Origin: a virus
Length of the DNA: 64,000 nt
Virus record (IMG/VR): IMGVR_UViG_3300000101_000006
Location: 62,001 to 126,000 of that record
Strand: one strand, 5' to 3'
Shown: piece by piece, positions 41,011 through 51,500 of the stretch
Position numbering within the stretch: the first letter of the stretch is position 1
Layout of the letters: each line of letters opens with the position of its first letter
Translations under genes and position numbers: made by a program
The notes under the pieces: model-generated
Told to the model about the DNA's origin: nothing
Database searches by the model: none
What the model saw: only the letters and a program-made list of their open reading frames with translations

Positions 41011-42056
41011 TGAGTTTTAAATATACAACAGGTCTCAACAACATGGGGTCATATCAAGTCTCTGGTCGACCATGGATGAAGAATCATGAGTTTATTGGGG
41101 TAGAGAGTAAGTTTTATGAATTTCCAAACGTTACTGATTACATCAAAGTAATGAATGACGTTAATGGAACTAAATCTGGTAACATAGATATCGTTTTCTG
41201 TGAGCCAAGGCGGGGTCTTCAAATGGGCAATGCTGGGACAAATCCAGACGTCAGCTACTCAGCCTCCGGCTTTTCTCTTACTGAGTTTTCTATTTCTCTT
41301 TGGATAAAAATTACCGATGTTGAGATAACAAAATTCTTTGACTTGAAAACTGCTGGTGGTAATTCATTTAGAGTTCAAATACATAGTACGACTGGTACAG
41401 GCTCAACAAGATTTATAGTAAACAATCAACCTAGTATAATTTCCGGTGTACCATTTTCTGCAGGTCAATACTATAATATTATATGTACATTTTCGAATGG
41501 AGATTCAAATTTTTTCGTCAACAATGTATTAACAAGGTCGTCTACAGAATCTTTTTCTGACCCGATAACTAATATCACATTGGGATCAACAGACACTAAT
41601 GGATTTGACGGAGTTTATGAACAGGTTTTACTATTCAACAAAGCTTTGACGAAATCAGAGGCAAGTAGTGTTTACTCTGCCTATGAATCAATTAGTAATT
41701 TAGACCAATCATTACAAGGCTCAATCGTTGCAAGATATGAATTTGAAGACAATACTTATAAGAACTTTTTTCCCGTAGCCGATACCACCACTACAATCCA
41801 AGATAGGGCTGGTGTGTTTAATTTATCAAGAACCAACACTGCCACCGAGGCTTTTGTTGACGGACGAGCATTGGTCAACGCACTTTCACATCACAAAATT
41901 ACTCTTATTGATCAACAAGAAATAACGTTAAACTGCAAAGCAAAGCAAATCTTTCTACGATCTACTGCCGATGCCGATGTTAGCATCTGTGCTGGTCTTA
42001 CTGGAATTCCAACTGAGAGAATGTATGAACTAACTGGACCGGGAATCGATGAGTAA
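41010..42056 (+). CDS. Virion surface protein with LamG insert (long paralog)
   Basis: 348 residues. N-terminal 60 (FKYTTGLNNMGSYQVSGRPW) and C-terminal 60 (ITLNCKAKQIFLRSTADADV to PTERMYEL) match the 40585 product. Between them, about residues 70-280, lies a concanavalin-like LamG domain (FSISLWIKITD; NFFVNNVL; DGVYEQVLLFNKAL). LamG domains bind carbohydrate or other surface ligands. It thus looks like the same scaffold subunit carrying an exposed binding domain, perhaps displayed on the head. Overlaps the previous gene by one base (TAATG). Confidence 0.7.
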   Translation: MSFKYTTGLNNMGSYQVSGRPWMKNHEFIGVESKFYEFPNVTDYIKVMNDVNGTKSGNIDIVFCEPRRGLQMGNAGTNPDVSYSASGFSLTEFSISLWIKITDVEITKFFDLKTAGGNSFRVQIHSTTGTGSTRFIVNNQPSIISGVPFSAGQYYNIICTFSNGDSNFFVNNVLTRSSTESFSDPITNITLGSTDTNGFDGVYEQVLLFNKALTKSEASSVYSAYESISNLDQSLQGSIVARYEFEDNTYKNFFPVADTTTTIQDRAGVFNLSRTNTATEAFVDGRALVNALSHHKITLIDQQEITLNCKAKQIFLRSTADADVSICAGLTGIPTERMYELTGPGIDE

Positions 42057-44377
42057 TGGCAAAGGAATTTGGATGGGCATACGTTGCTGGTACGCAAGCT
42101 TCCGGACCTAAAGGTTCAGTTCAACTTGCTGGTATCACGACTGCATTAGAGCACGACCCTAACCTTCTATGGTCAGATGAAGAGAACGCTTTGATGGTGT
42201 CTGGGAATATCATTGCCCACAACTTCGAGATCCAAAACCAAACCAAAACAGTATTTCATTTTGAAGTTTCCGGATCTTCAATCTTTGGAGACACTCTAGA
42301 TGATGTACATCAATTTACTGGTTCTCTAAACATTACAGGGAACGTTTCAGCGTCAGCCTTTTATGGTTGGGGTGGGGACCTTGATGGTCTTGCGATCAAC
42401 GAATACAATAATTTTGGTGACAACAGGCTTGTAACCTCGATTGGAGAAAAGTCGGTAAACGCAGAAGCAAATCTTCTATTCGATGGTACATTACTCTCAG
42501 TCACAGGTAATGTCCAAGCATTGGAAGTGAAAGCCGATGAGGTCAGTGGAACCTTGGGTTTCTTTGAAGATGTAGCTATGGAAACATTGTCTGCAATCGA
42601 TATAACTTCATCCGCATTAACATCAACTACCGCAGTGATTCCCAACACAACCTTGGGTGACGTCATTCTCACAGGACGTATCGTGGATGTAAATGGAAAT
42701 GTTATATTGGGAACTCCAACTGCGCAAACAGAATTCAACATCTCATCAAACAGCAACGGTCAAACGCAAATTGCTAGCAACAACTTTAGCAATGTCAATA
42801 GCACCAATGCAGTCGGAATGGATTTCGCAGTAATCAACGAAGGATTAGCTGTTGCGACAAACAGATTCTTCGTAGGCTCTGCCGGTAAATCTGGTTTCGG
42901 AACAAACGACCCCGAAAAGAAAGTTGAAATATATGACCCATCTGGTACACAATTGAGATTATCTTCAGTTGGTGCAGACCAAATTGTAAACGGTGGAGTC
43001 TTATTTAACCCAACCCGACACCACACAGACTTAACAACTGATTCCAGTGGTGCGTTCTCAATAATGCCTACAGCACAAAAGCTAGGTATCAACACACCAT
43101 CGCCAGAACATGCACTCGATGTATCCGGAGATGCAAGAATAACAGGAAACCTGATAGTATCAGGTACACTCACAGCACACACCACAGACTTTGTAGTTTC
43201 AGCTGATACTTTAACATTCGGAGATGAAGCCAGCGACACAATTATAATGAACGCAAACACAATCTCAACTCCCAATGGTTTGGTCATTGACAACAGCTTC
43301 TATGTGCAAAGTGGAAGTGTTGGTGTTGGAAACTATGCAACATCCAAATTTGGTGTATCAGCAACCTCAAATCAATTTTCTGTTGGAGATGGGACCAAAA
43401 CACTCTCTATTAACGTCGAGAATAGTTCCACAACACTTTCAACAAACTCTACGACACTAGACATAGCTAACTCAACAAACGTTCTTGGTGAGCTTGTGGT
43501 GGGCTCTAATGCCGACATAATTCTTAATAACGTTGGAGAAGTTTCTTCCTCTGTTTCTGTGTCCTCACATTTGGGTCATTTTACAAACATTACATCGGAC
43601 AGTATCACAAACGGAAACACAACAATCAGTAGCGACAACATTGTGACTCCAACTCTTGATGCGACAACAGTAAACTCCACAAATCTTGGAGGTACACTTA
43701 GTACCGCTGCACAGCCGAATGTAACAAGTTTAGGAACACTAACTTCACTTAATGTTGCGAATGCAGCATCCGTGAATGGTAGCTTGAATGTTGGGTCTTC
43801 CATAGCCGTTGGAACAAACAGTGCCTCTCGAAAGGTCGAGATCAAAGATGCAAATCCTCAAATGCGACTGACTAATACGGACGCAGTTTTCGGATTATCA
43901 AATCATACATATGCAGATTTGCATGTGCAACCAACTGGAGATTTATCTCTATTACCATCTTCTGGTAAAGTAATCATACCTCAATTGAACTTGTCAAACA
44001 TCCCAGAAGGAAGCTCATTTAAACACTTGTCGCTAGATGAGAATGGAAACGTTGTGATTTCTCCAAACTTACAACACGGGATAGAGGTTAGGTCTAGAGT
44101 TGTCGCAACGCAAGATTACCAAGTTCAAACCAGCGACTACTTCGTAGGAATTCAATCTCAACAAAACCTTGTGGTCACACTACCTGATGCTAGTAGTTTA
44201 ATTAATGGACAGATATTCATCATAACTGATGAATTAGCGAATGCACAGGTACATAATCTCGTGATCCAAGCATCGAACAATCAAACAATCGATGGACTAC
44301 CTCAACTTACATTGGCGTCCCCACGATCTTCCATAAGCATATATACAGATGGGCAATCAAACTTCTTCTTGTTCTAA
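42056..44377 (+). CDS. Fibre-like virion protein (773 aa)
   Basis: N-terminus FGWAYVAGTQASGPKGSVQL is a likely attachment domain, followed by a long series of Ser/Thr/Asn/Gly-rich strand repeats (GSLNITGNVSASAFYG; ALDVSGDARITGNLIVSGTL; ISSDNIVTPTLDATTVN) typical of triple beta-helix phage fibres. The C-terminal 100 residues (VVATQDYQVQTSDYFVGIQS to YTDGQSNFFLF) look like a compact trimer cap. No intramolecular chaperone (S74-type) signature seen. Belongs with the surface-protein group inserted between gp21 and gp22. Confidence 0.7.
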   Translation: MAKEFGWAYVAGTQASGPKGSVQLAGITTALEHDPNLLWSDEENALMVSGNIIAHNFEIQNQTKTVFHFEVSGSSIFGDTLDDVHQFTGSLNITGNVSASAFYGWGGDLDGLAINEYNNFGDNRLVTSIGEKSVNAEANLLFDGTLLSVTGNVQALEVKADEVSGTLGFFEDVAMETLSAIDITSSALTSTTAVIPNTTLGDVILTGRIVDVNGNVILGTPTAQTEFNISSNSNGQTQIASNNFSNVNSTNAVGMDFAVINEGLAVATNRFFVGSAGKSGFGTNDPEKKVEIYDPSGTQLRLSSVGADQIVNGGVLFNPTRHHTDLTTDSSGAFSIMPTAQKLGINTPSPEHALDVSGDARITGNLIVSGTLTAHTTDFVVSADTLTFGDEASDTIIMNANTISTPNGLVIDNSFYVQSGSVGVGNYATSKFGVSATSNQFSVGDGTKTLSINVENSSTTLSTNSTTLDIANSTNVLGELVVGSNADIILNNVGEVSSSVSVSSHLGHFTNITSDSITNGNTTISSDNIVTPTLDATTVNSTNLGGTLSTAAQPNVTSLGTLTSLNVANAASVNGSLNVGSSIAVGTNSASRKVEIKDANPQMRLTNTDAVFGLSNHTYADLHVQPTGDLSLLPSSGKVIIPQLNLSNIPEGSSFKHLSLDENGNVVISPNLQHGIEVRSRVVATQDYQVQTSDYFVGIQSQQNLVVTLPDASSLINGQIFIITDELANAQVHNLVIQASNNQTIDGLPQLTLASPRSSISIYTDGQSNFFLF

Positions 44378-44380
44378 CGT

Positions 44381-44429
44381 TCTACAACTTCGCTAGTCTC
44401 GATAATGTAGAGTGCTAAATTTTTTTTTT
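44381..44429 (+). terminator. Weak terminator-like element
   Basis: TCTACA (44381-44386) pairs with TGTAGA (44406-44411); ten T follow at 44420-44429 after 8 bases. The loop contains CGCTAGTCTCGA, also found at 26274. Confidence 0.45.
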
Positions 44430-44504
44430 AATGTTTTGAAAGCTTAATTAAAAACTGTGTATTTTTTATCTTCCTTTAAGTTTTCGAGAGTGTAGTTATG
44501 TGTA

Positions 44505-44536
44505 GCTCTCTGTCCGCCACTGATGAGACAGAGAGC
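44505..44536 (+). promoter_or_regulatory. Perfect 10-bp hairpin in the leader of the alanine-rich gene
   Basis: GCTCTCTGTC (44505-44514) and GACAGAGAGC (44527-44536) pair perfectly around a 12-base loop. No T-run follows; the ribosome site GGAGGAA is 16 bases downstream. More likely a 5' mRNA-stabilising stem than a terminator. Confidence 0.6.
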
Positions 44537-44564
44537 ACATTATATTCTTATGGAGGAATAAATA

Positions 44565-47500
44565 ATGGCTAAATTTAATAATGGAGTTATCGTATATGAT
44601 GCACAAGTTGCTCAATTCGACATGACTCTCATGGCTGCTGAAAACATTGATTTTCCAGCTAACGTAATTAAGAATCTTAACTACTTCTCATCTGAAGTTG
44701 CTTATGAATTTGATTTGTCTTTCGACATCGCTGCAATCCGTCAAGGCGAATTGCAAAAGTTTTCACGCATGGGTCACATCCAAGCTGCTAAAGACTTTAC
44801 AGCTGCTGAAGCATTAGCTGCAGATCAAGCTCGTGTTGCTTTAAAAGGTCAAATGGAAGGATATGCTGATCAAGCTGAAGCTGACGCAATCTCTTCTGCT
44901 GGTGCTTACACTGATGGACGCGAAGTTGTTCTTCAAGGTAACATCAATGCTGAAATCGCTAGAGCTACAGCTGCTGAAGCTGCTAACGCATTGGCTCACA
45001 GCACATTTAAAACTGCTCAAGAAACTTTCAATGGCGACATTGGAATGGAAATCGCTGCTAACAAAACCGCTTCTGAAGCTGCTGATCAAGTATTGACTGA
45101 TGGTTTGGCTCAAGAAGTTTCTGATCGTATCGGTGCAGTTAATTTGGTTACCGTTTCTTTGGCGACTGAATCTTCTACATCTCGTGCTGCAGAAGCTGCA
45201 AACGCTGCTGCAATCACTGCTGAGCAAGTACGCGCAGAAGCTGCAGAACTTGGTCTTCAAGGAAACATCAATGAAGTTACTGTTTCTTTAGCAACTGAAG
45301 CTTCTACTGCTCGTGCTGCTGAAGCTGCAAATGCTGCAGCAATCACTGCAGAAGCAGCTCGTGCTTCTGGTGAAGAAACATTGATTCGTGGCGAATTCGC
45401 TGCTGCTGATGCTGCAAAGCTTCAAGAAGCAAAAGGTTACACTGATCAAGAAGTTCTTGCTGAAAAAACTCGTGCTGAAGCTGCTGAAGCTGGTCTTCAA
45501 TCTTCTATCGATGCAGAAGCTGCAACAGCTCGTGCTGCTGAAGGAGTAAACGCTGCTGCGATTACTGCTGAAAATGTTCGTGCTTTGGCTGCTGAAACTC
45601 AGTTGGCAAACGCTTTGGCTCAAGAAGAGACAGACCGTTTGGCTGGAGAAGCTGTATTGGAAGGTAAGATCGATACTGAAAAAGGTCGTATTGACGCTAT
45701 CTTGTTGGCTTCTGATGCTGATAAAGATTCATTTGCTGAAATCGTAACTTTGGTTAACTCTATCGATGCTGAAAATGATCAAGCTTTTGCTGGACACGTT
45801 TCTGCTTATAACACCAAGATGGGTGAATTGGATGCAGCTAATGCTGCTGAAGAAGCTGCTCGTATTGCTGGTGATGCTGCTGTTGCTCAAGACCTTGCTG
45901 ACTACGAAGCCTCTAACGACGCTGCGTTGGCTGCTGAAGTTTCTAGAGCAAGTGTTGCTGAAGCTGCATTGCAAGCTGGTTTGGATGCTGAAATTGCTTC
46001 TACCAATGCTGATTTTGTTTCTGCTGCTACTGATCGTGGTGCTATCCGTTCTGAGTTTGCTGCTGCAGACTCTGCAATGGAAACTGCTTTCACTGCTGAA
46101 ATTGACGCTCTTAAAGTTCAAGATGGAACTCACACCGCTGCTATCTCTGCAAACGCTTCTGCTGTATTGACCGAGAAAGCTCGTGCTGAAGCTGCTGAAG
46201 GTGTTTTGACTGCTGCTGTTTCTGCTGAAGAAACTCGTGCACTTGGTCAAGAAGCTGCGATTCGTTCTGAATTTGCTGCTGCTGATGTTGCTCTTAAAGG
46301 TCAGATGGAAATCTACACCGATGGTGCTGTTGACGGAGAAAAAGTTCGCGCTGAAGCTGCTGAGCTTGTATTGACTAATGCTGTTTCTACTGAGCAAGCT
46401 GCTCGTCTCGCTGGCGATGGCGCAATTCGTGGGACAACACCAGAAGGTGCTGTATTCGGTGGATCTTTGTTTGGACTTGACCAAGCAATGGCTACAAAAG
46501 AAGCAGCTTCTAATGCTGCAGATGCTGCATTGCAAGCTGGTTTGGATGCTGAAGAAGCTGCACGTATTGCTGGTGATGCTCAAGGTTTAGTTGACGCTAA
46601 AGCTTATACTGATGCTGAAGTTTCTTCTGAAGCTGCTCTTCGTGTTGCTGCTGATGCAGGTCTCCAAGGCCAAATCAACACAGTTGACGGAAAAGTTGAC
46701 GGTGAAAAAGTTCGTGCAGAAGCTGCTGAATTGGCTTTGTCTAACTCAATCTCTGCTGAACAACAACGTGCAACTGCTGCTGAAGGCGCAATTGCTGCTG
46801 ATTTAGCTCAAGAGCTTTTAGATCGTGCTGCTGCTGAATCAGCTGCTGCATCTTTCAACTTGGCTGCTCGTAATGCAATCCAAGCTGATGTTGACGCTAA
46901 CGAAGCTTCTGCTTCTGGTTCTTTCGCTGATGCTTTGGCTGCTCGTGGTGTAATCGCTGGAAACTTGGCTCAAGAGCTTCTTGACCGTGCTGCTGGTGAT
47001 GTTCAAGGTTTGGCTGACGCTAAAGCTTACACTGATGCTGAAATTGCTACAATGCAATCTTCTTTGGATGCTGAAATTGCTGCGACTAATGCTGACTTCG
47101 CTGCTGCTGAACAAGCTCGTATCGGTCTTGCTGGTGAAATCGGTGTTGAGAAGGGACGTATTGATGCTATCTTGGCTGGTGCTGATGCCGACAAAGATTC
47201 ATTTGCTGAAATCGTAGCTTTGGTTAACTCTGTTGACACAGAAAACGACACTGCATTTGCTGGTCATGTTTCTGCTTACAATACTAAGATGGGACTTTTG
47301 GACGGTGTAGATGCTGCTGCAACTACTGATCGTGCTGCGATCCGTTCTGAATTGGCTTCTGAAAAAGCTGCTTTACAAGCTGAATTTGCTGCTGCTGATG
47401 CAGTTGTAACTGCTGCTTACGAAGCTGCTGATCTTGCTATGAAGACTGGTCTTGAAAGCGATATCGATGATGAAATCGCTGCTCGTGTTGCTGGCGATTT

Positions 47501-47951
47501 GGCTTTGGATGCTGCATACAAAGCTGCTGATGCTGCTGAAGAGTTTGCTCGTATCACTGCTGACAATAACCTTACAGCTTCTTTGAATGCTGAAGTTGTT
47601 CGCGCGACTACTGCTGAGGGTCAATTGCAAAGCAAGATTACTGATATGCACAATGGTGAAACTACTGTTAACCACATTACTAATGTGGTTGCTTCTGCTT
47701 CTATCATGTTGCCTAGCGGTTTCGCACATCAAATCGTTGTTAACTCTGGTGCTTCTGCAATGGCAACATTGCCGGTAATGGGTCCAAACTTCAAAATGAC
47801 TTTGAGCCTTGCTGCTTCAAGTTCTGAAGCTATGGAATTCCACGCTCCTGCAGGAATGACTATTGATGGAGAAGCTGACGGTAAGATCAAACTTTACTCA
47901 GGCGCTTCTGTTTCTTTCGTTGAACATGCAGGCGTATACTACATGGTATAA
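44565..47951 (+). CDS. Giant alanine-rich coiled-coil virion protein (1128 aa)
   Basis: An N-terminal domain of 75 residues (FNNGVIVYDAQVAQFDMTLM) leads into almost 950 residues of Ala/Glu-rich heptads (ARAAEAANAAAITAE, repeated many times). The segment GRIDAIL.ADADKDSFAEIV and FAGHVSAYNTKMG occurs twice, near residues 371 and 861. The last 100 residues (NVVASASIMLPSGFAHQIV to FVEHAGVYYMV) form a beta cap. This is the plan of a long trimeric fibre or whisker. Codons are strongly biased (Ala mostly GCT, Arg CGT, Ser TCT), a sign of very high expression as for the major capsid gene. Strong ribosome site; monocistronic, with its own terminator. Confidence 0.75.
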   Translation: MAKFNNGVIVYDAQVAQFDMTLMAAENIDFPANVIKNLNYFSSEVAYEFDLSFDIAAIRQGELQKFSRMGHIQAAKDFTAAEALAADQARVALKGQMEGYADQAEADAISSAGAYTDGREVVLQGNINAEIARATAAEAANALAHSTFKTAQETFNGDIGMEIAANKTASEAADQVLTDGLAQEVSDRIGAVNLVTVSLATESSTSRAAEAANAAAITAEQVRAEAAELGLQGNINEVTVSLATEASTARAAEAANAAAITAEAARASGEETLIRGEFAAADAAKLQEAKGYTDQEVLAEKTRAEAAEAGLQSSIDAEAATARAAEGVNAAAITAENVRALAAETQLANALAQEETDRLAGEAVLEGKIDTEKGRIDAILLASDADKDSFAEIVTLVNSIDAENDQAFAGHVSAYNTKMGELDAANAAEEAARIAGDAAVAQDLADYEASNDAALAAEVSRASVAEAALQAGLDAEIASTNADFVSAATDRGAIRSEFAAADSAMETAFTAEIDALKVQDGTHTAAISANASAVLTEKARAEAAEGVLTAAVSAEETRALGQEAAIRSEFAAADVALKGQMEIYTDGAVDGEKVRAEAAELVLTNAVSTEQAARLAGDGAIRGTTPEGAVFGGSLFGLDQAMATKEAASNAADAALQAGLDAEEAARIAGDAQGLVDAKAYTDAEVSSEAALRVAADAGLQGQINTVDGKVDGEKVRAEAAELALSNSISAEQQRATAAEGAIAADLAQELLDRAAAESAAASFNLAARNAIQADVDANEASASGSFADALAARGVIAGNLAQELLDRAAGDVQGLADAKAYTDAEIATMQSSLDAEIAATNADFAAAEQARIGLAGEIGVEKGRIDAILAGADADKDSFAEIVALVNSVDTENDTAFAGHVSAYNTKMGLLDGVDAAATTDRAAIRSELASEKAALQAEFAAADAVVTAAYEAADLAMKTGLESDIDDEIAARVAGDLALDAAYKAADAAEEFARITADNNLTASLNAEVVRATTAEGQLQSKITDMHNGETTVNHITNVVASASIMLPSGFAHQIVVNSGASAMATLPVMGPNFKMTLSLAASSSEAMEFHAPAGMTIDGEADGKIKLYSGASVSFVEHAGVYYMV

Positions 47952-47974
47952 TAGCTGACTAAAAGAGTAGTCCT

Positions 47975-47992
47975 CAATGCTATTGAGCATTG
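47975..47992 (+). repeat. Small hairpin before terminator
   Basis: CAATGCT and AGCATTG pair perfectly (7 bp) around loop ATTG, directly upstream of the terminator at 47999. Confidence 0.6.
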
Positions 47993-47998
47993 CTCTTG

Positions 47999-48030
47999 GC
48001 CCCGAGGAGAAATCTTCGGGGCTTTTTTTT
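47999..48030 (+). terminator. Strong rho-independent terminator
   Basis: GCCCCGA (47999-48005) with TCGGGGC (48016-48022), then eight T. Ends the alanine-rich gene transcript. Confidence 0.92.
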
Positions 48031-48064
48031 AACAAGACACTTAAAATTCATTGGAGGAAACAAA

Positions 48065-48538
48065 ATGTCTATGAAATTAAATAAAACACTTGCTGCACTA
48101 TCTCAGCCTACTCCCTCAACTGATGGGATGTTAGCGCAAGGAAATGCTACAGCACAATCCGTGATCATTGTTGGCTTTGCTAACGTTGATATTTACGGAA
48201 AACAGAACGGAGCATGGTCTTTGATTGATGAACTCAGACCGGCTTCTATTCTAATTGATGATGAAGCACATGATGGTGGTGGAATTTATAATTCTGCACA
48301 TGATACATATGCCGTTGATTTATCGCAATACGAAGACGTATATTTCACATCTGCTTCTGGTAAAGAAGAAACTATGAGATACTTCTTTGTTGAAGATACC
48401 GTTGTCGCACCAACCGTAGAGGGTTCGAAGGCCAACAAGCTTGAAGACATCTCTGATATGCCTGCATTTACCGTTGCTGATGCAGGAAAGGTACTGACCG
48501 TTGATGCACTAGGAAGTTTAATCTGGGTTACCAGATAA
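48065..48538 (+). CDS. Virion surface protein, short form of second LamG pair (157 aa)
   Basis: ATG 48065 is chosen for the TGGAGGAA site; an upstream in-frame start would lie in the terminator. The sequence aligns by eye with the first 145 residues of the next gene: VDIYGKQNGAWSLIDEL versus VKIYGFDGQSWSLLHDT, YEDVYFTSASGKEETMRYFF versus HQKYYLESKTGSEQTVRVSF, and GKVLTVDALGSLIWV versus GAMLTVMSDGSLAWL. It thus appears to be the bare base domain, probably a virion surface or fibre-base protein. Confidence 0.65.
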   Translation: MSMKLNKTLAALSQPTPSTDGMLAQGNATAQSVIIVGFANVDIYGKQNGAWSLIDELRPASILIDDEAHDGGGIYNSAHDTYAVDLSQYEDVYFTSASGKEETMRYFFVEDTVVAPTVEGSKANKLEDISDMPAFTVADAGKVLTVDALGSLIWVTR

Positions 48539-48548
48539 GGAGAACATC

Positions 48549-51500
48549 ATGAAAAAAACTACACTTTTAAGAGGGACGGCTTACGTGTCAGCACCACAAA
48601 TGGCGGATGGTTTTGTACCACCTGCAGGTTTTGATTACAAAATCTCAGTCAGTCTCCATGAAGTAGATGTCAAAATCTACGGCTTTGATGGCCAAAGTTG
48701 GTCATTATTGCACGACACAGATGGTACAATACCATCATACATAGCTGATATTCAGCATCAAAAATATTATTTAGAATCTAAAACAGGATCCGAGCAAACT
48801 GTTCGAGTTTCATTCTTATCTTCTGAGGATGAAGATTCTGGTATTAGAACAGGTGGAACACCTGGGAATACAAGATTTTACGACATTGAAGAGATCCCTG
48901 TTTATAATGGTTCTCGTGATGGCGCAATGCTTACAGTTATGTCTGACGGTTCGTTGGCTTGGTTGTTAGTAAATGAATCATTCATCGTCCCAGAGGAAGG
49001 CGGTTCATCGTCTACTCCAACAGGCGTTGGAACGTTCTTGGAAGAGTTTACAATGTTTGGAGGAGGAGCACTCACTGATGGCGTTCTTTCGACATCTGCT
49101 GTGACTCCTTCTTACTACAAGAAGTCTGGAATGGTTGTTCCGAGCACAACTGCAACAACAGCAGTGTTCTCAATGTGGTTCAATCCAGAACAATCTCAGA
49201 TGGGACTATATTCGGATCAACACTATCCATCGGAAGTTGACTTTGGACTAAGAATGTTTAGTTCTTCGCTTCTCCATATTTCAACTCCAATCGGTGGAGC
49301 AAATGGGGTCACCTTGTCAACACCGCTAACTCTCAATGAGTGGCACCATGCCTTAGTTACTGTTGAAACGGATATCGCTTACACTTCTACCAGCTCTAAA
49401 TCTATGACTGTAAAGTTGTTTATTGACGGTCAAGAAGTCTACACCAAAACCGGAAACTCTTCTTCTAAGAGAATTAGAGCTTACGCTGGGATCGCTAATG
49501 GAACTAAGCACTACATAGGTGCTGAGAACTACAACGGTTCTGTAAGCTATAAAGGTAATGGGCAATTTGACTTCATGGAGTGGGTTGATGATGTTACACT
49601 ATCCGACGCTCAAATCTTGGCTATGTATAATAGCGGGACACGAGGTTGGTCTGTAGCCGATGCAGCTGCTTATGAAGAGGAACAAAGCGGCGGCGGAAAC
49701 GTCATTGCTGGAACTTTTATCGAAGAACTAACATCAGCTTCTAACAACCTCAGTAATGGTGCATTGATTACAAACAATGTGTTTGTGAAGCCAGCTAATG
49801 CTTCTGTTACTTTGGTGTCCCTAGACACAGATGGTATCGTTGACTTTAATGTCGACGGCACAAGAACTGAGGAAGAAATGACTCTTTCTATGTGGTTCAA
49901 TCCTGATAGCACAAGTTGGACTGGTTGGAAATACATAGCAGGTAACGCAGCAGATTCGAATAACGAGTTCCGTCTTGCGATATCTAAAGATGGTTCCGGT
50001 AACATAGAATTTAAAACAATTTTGTGGGACTTGTGGACTGGTTCTCCAAAGGGTATCAGTAGCAAACCACTTGTTGCAGGTGAATGGACGCATCTTGCAA
50101 TGACTTGGAGTTACAACGGCTCGACATATGACCTGAAGCTTTTTGTTGACGGCGTTAAGTGTGGAGAATTATTAAACCAAAATAGAAACCTCATGAAGAT
50201 GGCTTCGAATAGAAACTTCGCATTGGGTGCTCTTGCTTTTGGTGGATCCGTAACTGGTAGCTCTCTACCTTGCTCTATGGATTCAGTTCAGATCAAGTCT
50301 GGAACTGCATTAACTGATTCTCAAGTTGCTGCAATTGCTGGACAAGCTGATCGTCAAATGTCTATCGAGACTGCTGCTGGTGGTGAGGCCCCTTCGGCTG
50401 GCTCTATCGTGGGTCTTGAGGAGAGCGCAGGCCTAACTCTTCATGGAAATGCTCAGTTGATTGACGGCGTTCTTCATGTTGATGGAACTAATGGAACCTA
50501 TGCTTCACTTCCACACTCTACTGATTACGATAGAGAGAGTGGAGATCTATCCATTTCTATGTGGTTCAAAGCTAACTCACTACCTAATAATTGGAACGCG
50601 GCTCTTGTCTCAAAGATGGGCACAGGATGGGATGGCTACATCGCAGCGATTTCAACTATGGCTGCTGATGATGGCTCTGGTAACATGACTTCTGGTGGTC
50701 TACAGACAACGAGTTGGGTAGGTGGAAGCAATCCAACTGCAAACAATCGCGCAGCTCCGTCTGGTGGAATCTCTTTGAACGCATGGCATCACGTGACGTA
50801 TGTAATGCCTGCTACTGGAGATTACAAAATGTACTTCAACGGCGTAGAGGTTCACTCTTATGTTCCAACTGCTAGAAACACATCTACATCTGGAGAGTTG
50901 AGAATTGGTGGTTGGTTTAATGGTAGTTACTCAGGCTATTTCAATGGACAAATTGATGGCCTTAGTTTTACTAAGTCTGTAAAATCAGCACAAGATATTC
51001 ATGATGAATACACTGGTGGCATTGGAACTTCAGATAGTTCAAGCTATCTTGAGTCATCTGCAACTCTCTATGGAGATGCTAACTTAAGTAATGGTTCTCT
51101 TGTTCTCGACGGAACAGGTGACTATGCGGTTATCGACGATGGTTTCAGATTTACAGACAAGATGACTACATCTGTTTGGTTTAAGACTACAGCAACTGGC
51201 GATAGAAGAATCTACTCTTCTCATGTTAGAGGCTTAAGTGGCGGGGATTTCCGCAATGGTTTCTTTGCAAGACTAAACGATGGTCAGTTGAAATATAGAC
51301 ACCCTGCAGGTGGAACAGGCGAACTCACTGGACCTAGTGGTCTAAATGATGGCGCATGGCATCACTTAGCATTGTCTTGGGAAGCGTCTGTTGGTTATAC
51401 TCTATATGTTGACGGAGTCCAAGCAGGCTCTGGCGGCTCAAGTGTTTCTGATGGCTATGTTTCTGACTGGGGTCTCTACATTGGAGCGAACCCGTGGAAC

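Noticed and set aside
44520-44527. CTGATGA, the hammerhead ribozyme core heptamer, in a hairpin loop
   Set aside because: The other core parts (GAAA and a cleavage site in place) and the required three-stem layout are missing, so it is a chance match.
45729-46583. A 284-codon reverse-strand frame opposite the alanine-rich gene
   Set aside because: It is a by-product of the GCT/GAA-biased repeats: the reverse strand lacks stops. Its product is low-complexity Ser-rich, with no ribosome site or promoter. The same applies to other long reverse frames in the window.
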